DNA of 64,000 bases from Phytopseudomonas daroniae (GTDB taxonomy: Bacteria; Pseudomonadota; Gammaproteobacteria; Pseudomonadales; Pseudomonadaceae). Where the stretch lies: assembly GCF_004327285.1 (NCBI RefSeq), contig NZ_QJUI01000017.1, forward strand, positions 1 through 64,000, written 5' to 3'. Each line of letters starts with the position of its first letter. Positions within the stretch are counted from its first letter, which is position 1. Positions 16,641 to 23,921 of this stretch are shown here, piece by piece. Both the position numbers and the translations under genes were made by a program. A model generated the notes under the pieces. That model saw nothing but the letters and a program-made list of their open reading frames with translations, had not been told where the DNA came from and made no database searches.

Positions 16641-17750
16641 ATGCAGACACTCATACGAACTTCCATTGCAGCATTGCTCACATTCTCGCTCGGCGCCTGC
16701 GAGCAGACCGAGCCTCCCACCAGCAGCCAGTCGGCAAACCCGCAGAGCGATCTGTCCAAGGTCGTGCTGCGTGTCGGCGCGCCGAACAAGATCGGCAACC
16801 GTCCCTATCTGGAGGTGGCCGGGCAACTCGAGGACGTGCCCTACCGCATCGAATGGTCGGAGTTCTCTGCAACCCCAGCGCTGCTCGAAGCCCTGCGCGG
16901 CGGCAACATCGATATCGGCGGTAACGGCGGCGCCACGGGCATCCTGTTCGAGGCGGCCAACAACAACGCCAGCGGGGTCAAGGTGGTCGCTGCCGGCCGT
17001 CCCGTGGCCGCGGGTGCGGATGAAACCGGTGGCGCCATCCTGGTGCGCAAGGGCGCGCCCTACCGCTCCGTCAGCGACCTGAAGGGCGCGCGAGTATCGA
17101 TAATGAAAGGTACCGGCACCCAGTACCTGCTCGGCCAGGCTCTCGAAAAGAACGGTCTCAACGCCAGCGACATCGAGCTACTGCATCTGACCAACGACGC
17201 GGCGCTTGCTGCGCTTCTGGCTGGTCATATCGATGCCTGGGGTACCTGGGATCCACAAGCCAGCGTGCTGCAATCGCATCCAGATCTACGTCTGATGGGT
17301 TGGTTGGGCAGCCGCGAGGATACCTACACCATTCAGTATGCTTCGGCGCAAGCTCTGGACGATCCGAGCAAGCGCGCTGCTATCGATGATTTTCTCCAGC
17401 GTCTGGCGCGTTCCACGGTCTGGGTTGCCGCACACCCGCAGGACTGGGCGAAGCTGAGCAGCCAACTGGCACGCGTGGACGAAAAGGTGATGCTGCAGAT
17501 TGCGCGCAAGACGCAGACCGAATATGGCCTCGATACCGCTCGGCAGGATGTGCTGCAAGCCTCTTTCCAACGTGAAGCCGAGTTCTGGCATACGCTCGGC
17601 GTCACCGACAGAACGCCCGATATAGACAGTCTGTTCGACACTGGTTTCAACCCGAGCATGATCGCCGCAACAGAGGCTGCAAAGCGGCAATTGACGGGAG
17701 CCAGGGCAGATACGCCAGGCATACGGCCAGTGGCACATAGCGACAATTAG
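16641..17750 (+). CDS. ABC transporter substrate-binding lipoprotein, aliphatic sulfonate family
   Basis: 369 residues. I chose ATG 16641 because GGTGA lies 5 bases upstream; a GTG at 16632 overlaps the previous stop. The leader MQTLIRTSIAALLTFSLGAC ends in a lipobox with C20, so this is probably a lipid-anchored binder. Family marks are VVLRVGAPNKIGNRPYLEVA, GNIDIGGNGGATGILFEAA and DAWGTWDPQASVLQSHPDL. It resembles the binder at 3771 in plan, but is longer. No SsuB/SsuC-type genes follow. Grouped with a TonB receptor and a monooxygenase, it is probably for a sulfonate-like ligand. Confidence 0.88.
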   Translation: MQTLIRTSIAALLTFSLGACEQTEPPTSSQSANPQSDLSKVVLRVGAPNKIGNRPYLEVAGQLEDVPYRIEWSEFSATPALLEALRGGNIDIGGNGGATGILFEAANNNASGVKVVAAGRPVAAGADETGGAILVRKGAPYRSVSDLKGARVSIMKGTGTQYLLGQALEKNGLNASDIELLHLTNDAALAALLAGHIDAWGTWDPQASVLQSHPDLRLMGWLGSREDTYTIQYASAQALDDPSKRAAIDDFLQRLARSTVWVAAHPQDWAKLSSQLARVDEKVMLQIARKTQTEYGLDTARQDVLQASFQREAEFWHTLGVTDRTPDIDSLFDTGFNPSMIAATEAAKRQLTGARADTPGIRPVAHSDN

Positions 17751-17901
17751 TAAAGCGTCATAGCAAGCAGCGTAGAAAGCAGCAGTGCCCTGCGCTGCTT
17801 GCGGAGTGACGACCCCACGTGTGAGCTCACTTGGCGAGGTCATTGCTGCAAACGCAAAAATAAAGTCATATAAATATTATAAGTATATTTTTATACGTTC
17901 T

Positions 17902-17930
17902 TTGCATGTTTATAAAGGCTTTTCTAGTAT
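17902..17930 (+). promoter_or_regulatory. putative sigma-70 promoter of the SsuD-like gene
   Basis: TTGCAT (17902-17907), a 17-base spacer, and TAGTAT (17925-17930). It is preceded by a strongly AT-rich stretch (about 17855-17900) that could act as an UP element or regulator site. The start codon is 80 bp downstream. The TAGTAT box and its CTAGTAT context recur before the monooxygenase at 23922. Confidence 0.55.
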
Positions 17931-18009
17931 CCGGTCATTGCCCTGACGTGCATCCAGATGCCGCGCTCATCAAAGCGGCACCCCACCGAATGAACAGGAG
18001 TTCCCCGCA

Positions 18010-19116
18010 ATGAGTCTCGAATTTATCGGCCTGATCGGCCCGCAGGAAGGCAGTGAGTCGCAAGCGCCCCGTGGCCCCGTCGTCGACGTGGAGTTCATCA
18101 AGGCTTTCGCCCAGGCTCAGGAGTATGGTGGCTTCGACAAGGCGTTGCTGGCAGTCAACACCAGCGCAGCGGATTCGATGATCCTGGCCAGCTACGTCGC
18201 GGCAGTGACCGACAAGCTGGGCCTGCTGGTCGCCCACCGCCCGGGCTTCCAGGCACCGACCTTCGCTGCCCGCCAGTTCGCCACCCTCGACCACCTGAGC
18301 CGTGGCCGCGCCTCGATCAACGTGATCACCGGCGGCGACAGCGGCGACCTGCAGCGCGATGGCGACTTCCTCGACAAGGACGCCCGCTACGCGCGTACCG
18401 AGGAATACCTGGATATCTTCCGCAAGGTCTGGACAAGCACCGAACCTTTCGATCACCAGGGCGAACACTACCGTGTCGAGGACAACCTGACGCTGGTCAA
18501 GCCGGTGCAGAAACCCCATGTGCCGATCTACTTCTCCGGCGCTTCGGATGCTGCCTTCGAAGTCGCCGCCAAGCACGCCGACGTGTACATGATGTGGGGC
18601 GAGCCGCTGGAGCAGGTTCGTGAACGCATCGCCAAGGTGCGTAAAGCTGCGGCCAGGTATGGCCGCGAGAAACACATCCGCTTCAGCCTGTCGTTGCGGC
18701 CGATCCTCGGCGCTACCGAGGACGAAGCCTGGGCACGTGCCGAGCGCATTCTGCAGGACGCTCGCGAGCTGATCCATCTGCGCCAGAACAAGCGACGCGA
18801 CAAGAATTTCGGCACCAGCAACTCGGGCTCCTCGCGCCTGGTCGAGCTGGCCGGCCAGCGCAAAGTGCACGACAAGCGGCTATGGACGGAAATCGCCGCA
18901 CTGAGCGGCGGTGCCGGCAACTCCACGTCTCTGGTCGGTACACCGGATCAGGTTGCCGATGCCGCGCTGGACTATTACAACGCCGGCATCACCACCTTCC
19001 TGTTCCGCGGCTTCGATCAACTGCGCGACGCGGTCGAGTATGGCCAGGATCTGCTACCGCGCATCCGTGCGCTGGTCGAGCAGCAAGGCAGCGCCAAGAA
19101 GGTTCAGAACGCCTAG
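18010..19116 (+). CDS. LLM-class flavin-dependent monooxygenase, SsuD-like
   Basis: 368 residues, shorter than the NtaA-type neighbours and of SsuD/alkanesulfonate-monooxygenase length. It begins MSLEFIGLIGPQEGSE after AGGAG. Blocks typical of the SsuD branch are ARQFATLDHLSRGRASINVI, TGGDSGDLQRDGDFLDKDAR, RTEEYLDIFRKVW, IYFSGASDAAFEVAAKHADVY and the C-terminal ITTFLFRGFDQLRDAVEYG. These enzymes use FMNH2 and O2 to turn an alkanesulfonate into aldehyde plus sulfite. It has its own promoter and stands alone, so it may be controlled apart from the upstream modules. True SsuD function, against a sulfone or other substrate, is not certain. Confidence 0.88.
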   Translation: MSLEFIGLIGPQEGSESQAPRGPVVDVEFIKAFAQAQEYGGFDKALLAVNTSAADSMILASYVAAVTDKLGLLVAHRPGFQAPTFAARQFATLDHLSRGRASINVITGGDSGDLQRDGDFLDKDARYARTEEYLDIFRKVWTSTEPFDHQGEHYRVEDNLTLVKPVQKPHVPIYFSGASDAAFEVAAKHADVYMMWGEPLEQVRERIAKVRKAAARYGREKHIRFSLSLRPILGATEDEAWARAERILQDARELIHLRQNKRRDKNFGTSNSGSSRLVELAGQRKVHDKRLWTEIAALSGGAGNSTSLVGTPDQVADAALDYYNAGITTFLFRGFDQLRDAVEYGQDLLPRIRALVEQQGSAKKVQNA

Positions 19117-19160
19117 GAGCCAGTGGCGGAAAAGACGCTACAAGGCGATAGCCGCCTTTC

Positions 19161-19250
19161 GTAGGGTGGACGACGCTTCACCTACGCGGCCCGACCCGTC
19201 CACCGCTCTGCGATCGCAATGGTGGATGAAAAGAGCGTCATCCACCCTAC
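19161..19250. repeat. palindromic intergenic repeat, copy B
   Basis: A 90-bp unit bounded by GTAGGGTGGA (19161-19170) and its inverted partner TCCACCCTAC (19241-19250). The interior has CCTACGCGGCCCGACCCGTC, CACCGCTCTGCGATCGCAAT and GATGAAAAGAGCGTCA. It is nearly the same as copy C at 21594-21682 and the second half of copy A. The end-to-end inverted repeat suggests a hairpin or a miniature mobile element. Confidence 0.85.
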
Positions 19251-19324
19251 GGAGTGAGCGGCCGCTTCCGCCACATTGCAGCCGTACAGCCACATAGACA
19301 ACTGTTGTGCCTCTCCTCCACCAA

Positions 19325-19347
19325 CCATGGGCATCCGGTGCCCATGG
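19325..19347. promoter_or_regulatory. 9-bp perfect inverted repeat upstream of monooxygenase gene
   Basis: CCATGGGCA (19325-19333), loop TCCGG, TGCCCATGG (19339-19347). It lies 35 bp before the start at 19383, where an operator or a structured leader could sit. No T-run follows, so it is not a standard terminator. Confidence 0.4.
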
Positions 19348-19382
19348 GCCTTACTGCTCGGTTGCGGGCAAAGGATCGACCC

Positions 19383-20729
19383 ATGACGCAACGACAACTG
19401 CATTTCGGTGCCATTCTCACCGGTGTGGGTACTAGCCAGCAGGAATGGCTGAACCCGGAAATTCCCGGCGACGCCAGCATCGACATCGACTGGTACAAGC
19501 AGCAGGCACGCGCAGCCGAGGCGGCCAGGTTCGACTTCGTGTTCATCGTCGACAGTCCGTACATCACCCCGCAATCCGCCCCGCACTTTCTCAACCGCCT
19601 GGAACCGCTGACTCTGCTCTCCGCCCTGGCTGGCGCGACCGACAGGATCGGTCTGGTGGCGACCCTGACCACCTCCTACACCGAGCCCTTCAACGTCGCT
19701 CGCCAGTTCGCCTCGCTGGATCAGATCAGCCATGGCCGTGCCGGCTGGAACGTGGTCACCACGGGCCTGGAGGGCGCCGCCGGCAACTTTGGCCGCGAGC
19801 GACATATCGACCATGCTGAACGCTACCGTCGCGCCCATGAGCACGTCGCGGTGGTACAGGGCTTGTGGGACTCCTACGAGGACGATGCCTTTCCACGCGA
19901 CAAGGTCAGCAAGCACTTTCTCGATCCTGCCAAGCAGCACCGCCTGGATCACCAGGGCGAGTTCTTTTCTGTCACCGGGCCACTGAACATCTCCCGCTCG
20001 CCCCAGGGCCAGCCAGTGATCTTCCAGGCTGGCGTGTCCGAGTCCGGTCGTGGCCTGGCCGCCACCATTGCCGAAGGCATCTTCGCTGGCGTGGACAATT
20101 TCGAGGATGCCCGCGAGTACTACGCCGACATCAAGCGTCGCACCGCCGAAGCCGGCCGCAACCCCGATCATGTGCTGCTGTTCCCGGGCATCGAACCGAT
20201 CATCGCCGACACCGATGAGCAGGCTCAGGCCATCCAGCGAGAACGCAAGGGCGAGCTGGATCTGCACAAGGCGCTGGTGCAACTGGGCCGCCCGTTCAAC
20301 TACCACGACTTCAGCCAGTACGACCTCGATGCGCCCTTCCCGGAGCTCGGTGACCTGGGTAGCAACGGCTATCGCGGCCATGCCGAACGCATCAAGCGCG
20401 TGGCCCAGGAACAGAACCTGACGCTGCGCCAGGCCGCACTGCGCTTCGGCCAGCCCTACTCCAGCTTCGTCGGCTCGCCGCTTACGGTGGCCAACGAAAT
20501 CGAACGCTGGTTCCGCGAAGGTGCCGTGGACGGCTTCAACATCCACGTCGGCGCACCGAGCGAATTCGCCCGTTTCACCAACGAAGTGCTGCCGATCCTG
20601 CGCGAGCGCGGCCTGTTCCGCGATGACTACGCACACCGCACGCTACGCGGTCATCTGGAGCTGCCGATACCCACGAATCGATACACACGATCCCCCAGGG
20701 TGCCCGAACGCATCGAGGAGCCAGCATGA
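19383..20729 (+). CDS. LLM-class flavin-dependent monooxygenase (NtaA/SnaA/DszA family)
   Basis: 448 residues from the ATG after AAGGATC (MTQRQLHFGAILTGVG). Marks are HFLNRLEPLTLLSALAGAT, GRAGWNVVTTGLEGAAGNFG, YRRAHEHVAVVQGLWDSYED and PLNISRSPQGQPVIFQAGVS. It shares long identical stretches with the protein at 23922 (for example NRLEPLTLLSA and DLDAPFPELGDLGSNGYRG), so the two are recent paralogues. Its stop overlaps the ATG of an NfsA-type oxidoreductase, the best reductase candidate for it. Confidence 0.93.
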   Translation: MTQRQLHFGAILTGVGTSQQEWLNPEIPGDASIDIDWYKQQARAAEAARFDFVFIVDSPYITPQSAPHFLNRLEPLTLLSALAGATDRIGLVATLTTSYTEPFNVARQFASLDQISHGRAGWNVVTTGLEGAAGNFGRERHIDHAERYRRAHEHVAVVQGLWDSYEDDAFPRDKVSKHFLDPAKQHRLDHQGEFFSVTGPLNISRSPQGQPVIFQAGVSESGRGLAATIAEGIFAGVDNFEDAREYYADIKRRTAEAGRNPDHVLLFPGIEPIIADTDEQAQAIQRERKGELDLHKALVQLGRPFNYHDFSQYDLDAPFPELGDLGSNGYRGHAERIKRVAQEQNLTLRQAALRFGQPYSSFVGSPLTVANEIERWFREGAVDGFNIHVGAPSEFARFTNEVLPILRERGLFRDDYAHRTLRGHLELPIPTNRYTRSPRVPERIEEPA

Positions 20730-21556
20730 CTGCATCCACTTCCTCTTTTCAGGATCTTTGGCAGCAACGCTACGGCGGCGCAAGCGAGCCTGCCGCGCTA
20801 TTGGCCAACCCGGTGATCGAGCACCTGCTCGCCCACCGTAGCGTACGTAGTTACCTTGAGCGGCCATTGCCAGCTGGCACCCTGGAAACGCTGCTGGCCG
20901 CAGCGCAATCGGCAGCTACGTCATCCAACCTGCAGGCCTGGAGCCTGCTGGCAATCGAAGACCCTGTGCGCAAGGAACGTTTGGCCACCCTGGCCAACGA
21001 TCAGGCGCATATCCGCAAGGCGCCGCTGTTGCTGATCTGGCTGGCCGACTTCTCGCGAGCACAGCGCATCGCCGAGCAGCGCGATGTGCACTTGCAGGCG
21101 CCGGCCTATCTGGACAGCCTGCTGGTCGGCAGCATCGATGCCGCGCTGGCCGCGCAGAATGCCGTGGTCGCCGCCGAGTCGCTGGGCCTGGGCACCGTCT
21201 ACATCGGCGCCTTGCGCAACAACCTGCAGGCGGTGATCGACGAGCTGCAACTGCCGCCCCTGGTATTTCCGGTGTTCGGCCTGTGCGTGGGTTACACCGA
21301 TCCGCAGCAGCCAGCGGCGATCAAGCCACGCCTGCCCCAGGCCGTGACACTGCACCGCGAGACCTACCGCACCGAGGGCGAGCCAGAGCAGATCGCCGCC
21401 TATGAAGGAACCGCCGCAGCCTTCAGCCGCGCTCAGGGCCAGAACACGCCGGGCTGGAGCGAGCAGGTGATCAATCGCCTCAAGGGCGTGGAGTCCCTGC
21501 ACGGCCGCGAGCGTATCAGCCATACATTGAACGAACAGGGCCTGGCGCTTCGTTAG
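20726..21556 (+). CDS. NfsA/FRP-type NAD(P)H-dependent FMN oxidoreductase (nitroreductase superfamily)
   Basis: 276 residues. HRSVRSYLERPLPAGTLETL (about residues 34-53), AAQSAATSSNLQAWSLLAI, LDSLLVGSIDAALAAQNAVV and LPPLVFPVFGLCVGY are the standard FMN-binding and dimer blocks of the NfsA/Frp branch. Such enzymes reduce free FMN, nitro compounds or quinones with NADPH. It is translationally coupled (ATGA) to the monooxygenase at 19383, which suggests that it supplies FMNH2. It is unrelated in fold to the flavin reductase at 21764. Confidence 0.9.
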   Translation: MTASTSSFQDLWQQRYGGASEPAALLANPVIEHLLAHRSVRSYLERPLPAGTLETLLAAAQSAATSSNLQAWSLLAIEDPVRKERLATLANDQAHIRKAPLLLIWLADFSRAQRIAEQRDVHLQAPAYLDSLLVGSIDAALAAQNAVVAAESLGLGTVYIGALRNNLQAVIDELQLPPLVFPVFGLCVGYTDPQQPAAIKPRLPQAVTLHRETYRTEGEPEQIAAYEGTAAAFSRAQGQNTPGWSEQVINRLKGVESLHGRERISHTLNEQGLALR

Positions 21557-21593
21557 TCGAGACCGCCCTCTATGAAGGCGCAAGCAGCCCTTC

Positions 21594-21682
21594 GTAGGGT
21601 GGACGACACTTGCCTACGCGGCCCGATCCGTCCACCGCTCTGCAACCGCAATGGTGGATGAAAAGAGCGTCATCCACCCTAC
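21594..21682. repeat. palindromic intergenic repeat, copy C
   Basis: An 89-bp unit from GTAGGGTGGA (21594-21603) to TCCACCCTAC (21673-21682), differing from copy B by scattered bases and a 1-bp length change. It occupies most of the gap between the oxidoreductase stop and the flavin reductase start. Together with copy B it brackets the monooxygenase/NfsA gene pair. Confidence 0.85.
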
Positions 21683-21763
21683 GTCCGCTTACGCTTTATA
21701 ACGCCCTTTGCCCTGTTCGAAACTTGAGTCCTGACAGCCAAACCACAAAAATCGTGAGTCCCC

Positions 21764-22273
21764 ATGACCGTACTCGTTCTGGAAAAACCCCTCAGCGACA
21801 CCGTCGACGCCGTCGATTTCAAGCTGGCCATGCGCAGCACCGCCGCCTCGGTGAACATCATCACCTGCGCTGGCGGCGATGCCGATTACGGGCTGACTGC
21901 CACCGCCTTCAGTTCGGTGACGGCCGACCCGCCCACCGTATTGATCGCCGTGAACAGCGGCGCCAGCATCTACCCGCATCTGATCCGGCAGAAGCGCTTT
22001 TGTGTCAACGTGCTGAGTGCCGACGCCGTGGATGCCGCCAATGATTTCGCCGGCCGCCTGCCACCAGAACAGCGTTTCAGCAAGCACGCCTGGCGCCGAC
22101 TGGACAGTGGCAACCCGGCGCTGCTGGCCAGCACTGCTGGCTTCGATTGTCGAATCAGCGATTTCCACCATGTTGGCACCCACCTGGTGGCGATTGCCGA
22201 GGTGCTGGACTGCTGGCACAGCGATCAGGAGCCGTTGCTCTATTCTTCGGGCCGCTACGGCCGCTTCTCCTGA
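21764..22273 (+). CDS. flavin reductase family protein (FMN reductase component)
   Basis: 169 residues, the normal size for HpaC/SnaC-type reductases. Marks are FKLAMRSTAASVNIIT, DYGLTATAFSSVTADPPTVL, INSGASI-like AVNSGASIYPHLIRQ, CVNVLSADAV and the terminal SGRYGRF. These split-barrel proteins pass hydride from NAD(P)H to free FMN for a partner LLM enzyme. It stands between the two paralogous monooxygenases (19383, 23922) and could serve several enzymes in the island. The transporter reading frame that follows may start very close to its stop. Confidence 0.92.
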   Translation: MTVLVLEKPLSDTVDAVDFKLAMRSTAASVNIITCAGGDADYGLTATAFSSVTADPPTVLIAVNSGASIYPHLIRQKRFCVNVLSADAVDAANDFAGRLPPEQRFSKHAWRRLDSGNPALLASTAGFDCRISDFHHVGTHLVAIAEVLDCWHSDQEPLLYSSGRYGRFS

Positions 22274-22341
22274 GCGGCGCGGGGGACAAACACCCCGATG
22301 TCGAGGCGCCGCGCCCGGTAAACAGCGGCGCGCCCAGCACC

Positions 22342-23736
22342 GTGGAGAACGACGCGACGTTCGACCGCAAAGTGCCGATGATCATCGGCTGCGCCTTGTT
22401 CATGGAACTGCTCGACTCCACCGCCGTGCTCACCGCGCTGGCGGAGATCGCCGAGGATTTCGGCGAGTCCAGCGTGCACATGAACCTGATCGTCTCCCTG
22501 TACCTGCTGGCCGTGGCGATGTTCATTCCCATCAGCGGCTGGCTGGCAGAGCGTTACGGCCCACGGCGTCTGTTCATTGTCGCCATCGCGTTGTTCATCA
22601 TCAGCTCGCTGGCTTGTGCGCTGTCCACCTCGCTGCTGCAGCTTTCCCTGGCGCGCTTCTGCCAGGGCACCGCGGGGGCAATGATGGTGCCGGTCGGACA
22701 GATCATTCTGCTGCGCTGGATCAGCAAGGCCAACCTGATGCGCGCCATGGCCTTTCTCACCATGCCGGCGTTGCTGGGGCCGATGGTCGGGCCGCCACTG
22801 GGCGGCTTGCTGGTGACGACCCTGTCGTGGCACTGGATCTTTCTGATCAACCTGCCCATCGGCCTGCTGGGGATCGTGCTGATCCTTCGGCACATCCCGG
22901 ACTACCCCGGACAGAAACGCCAGCCGCTGGATCTTGCCGGTTTTCTGCTCAGCAGCCTGGCACTCGCCAGCCTGGTACTGGCCTTCGAATCCCTCGGCCA
23001 TGGCCGCTCGCTGGAGTGGTTCTGGTCATGCGCGCTGCTGGGCAATGGTCTGTTGTTCGGCCTGCTCTACACCCGTCATGCCCGGCGCTCGTCGGCACCT
23101 CTATTGGACTTTTCGCTGCTGCGTATTCCCACCTTCGGCATCGTGATGTGGGGCGGCACGCTGTTTCGCCTGGGCAGTGCTTCGCTGCCGTTTCTGCTGG
23201 TGCTGCTGTTCCAGGTCGGTTTCGGCCTCAGCGCCCTGGAAGCCGGTCTGCTGACTTTCGCCGGGGGCGCCGGTGCGTTGCTGATCAAGTTCATCTCCGT
23301 ACGCCTGGTGCGGCGCTTCGGCTTTCGACGCATCCTGCTCTGCAATGCCGTCATCGGCGGCCTCTCGGTTGCGATCTGTGCGCTCCTGCAGGCCGATACT
23401 CCGGCACTGCTGGTGATCCTCATGCTGTTCGTCGGCGGCCTGTCCCGCTCCCTGCAGATGAGCACCATGGGCGCGCTGACCTACGCCGACATCAGCAGCT
23501 GTCGCGCCAGCAAAGCCAGCACCCTGTCCGCCATGGCGGTACAGCTGGGCATGAGCCTGGCGGTGTGCATCGCCGCCCTGCTGCTCGGGCTGATTCAGCG
23601 CGTACGTGGCCATGAAATGCCCAGTATCGAGGATATCGGCCTGACCATGGCGCTGGTCAGCCTGCTGTGCCTGTCCTCGGCTTTGCTGTTCCGGCGCCTG
23701 GATCGGGACTCGGGCATGGCGGTAACCAAAGGTTGA
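22342..23736 (+). CDS. MFS transporter, DHA2 (EmrB/QacA-like) family
   Basis: About 464 residues with many hydrophobic spans. Family marks are ELLDSTAVLTALAEIAEDFG in the first span, VSLYLLAVAMFIPISGWLAE and the motif-A-like ERYGPRRLF, and GPMVGPPLGGLLVTTLSWHW, which is motif C of exporters. Such pumps exchange drugs or metabolites for protons. The start is uncertain: GTG 22342 leaves a short cytoplasmic lead; CTG 22270 overlaps the flavin reductase stop; ATG 22378 would trim the first span. It may export toxic products such as aldehydes or sulfite-linked compounds, but this is inferred from position only. Confidence 0.88.
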   Translation: MENDATFDRKVPMIIGCALFMELLDSTAVLTALAEIAEDFGESSVHMNLIVSLYLLAVAMFIPISGWLAERYGPRRLFIVAIALFIISSLACALSTSLLQLSLARFCQGTAGAMMVPVGQIILLRWISKANLMRAMAFLTMPALLGPMVGPPLGGLLVTTLSWHWIFLINLPIGLLGIVLILRHIPDYPGQKRQPLDLAGFLLSSLALASLVLAFESLGHGRSLEWFWSCALLGNGLLFGLLYTRHARRSSAPLLDFSLLRIPTFGIVMWGGTLFRLGSASLPFLLVLLFQVGFGLSALEAGLLTFAGGAGALLIKFISVRLVRRFGFRRILLCNAVIGGLSVAICALLQADTPALLVILMLFVGGLSRSLQMSTMGALTYADISSCRASKASTLSAMAVQLGMSLAVCIAALLLGLIQRVRGHEMPSIEDIGLTMALVSLLCLSSALLFRRLDRDSGMAVTKG

Positions 23737-23818
23737 TCCAGGACGGATCGGGAAGTCGCTGAAGAAGACAAAACATAATTAATATTACGCATCTTATATG
23801 CATACAACATAAAAATAT

Positions 23819-23847
23819 TTAGATACTCGCTGCATTCCCCCTAGTAT
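23819..23847 (+). promoter_or_regulatory. putative sigma-70 promoter of monooxygenase gene
   Basis: TTAGAT (23819-23824), 17-base spacer, TAGTAT (23842-23847), behind an AT-rich stretch from about 23768. The start codon is 75 bp downstream. The layout (AT-rich block, 17-base spacer, CTAGTAT, start 75-80 bp later) matches the promoter proposed at 17902-17930, which suggests common control. Confidence 0.5.
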
Positions 23848-23921
23848 TCAGATCCGCCCTGCCGGCAGGTCTGCCAAGCAGCTTCCCGTCGGACTCATCC
23901 ACTGGCCATCAGGAGCCTCTC

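Noticed and set aside
18010..19116. Calling this gene ssuD or sfnG outright
   Set aside because: The length and blocks fit the SsuD branch, but the substrate class cannot be told from motifs and the ssuEACB neighbours are absent.
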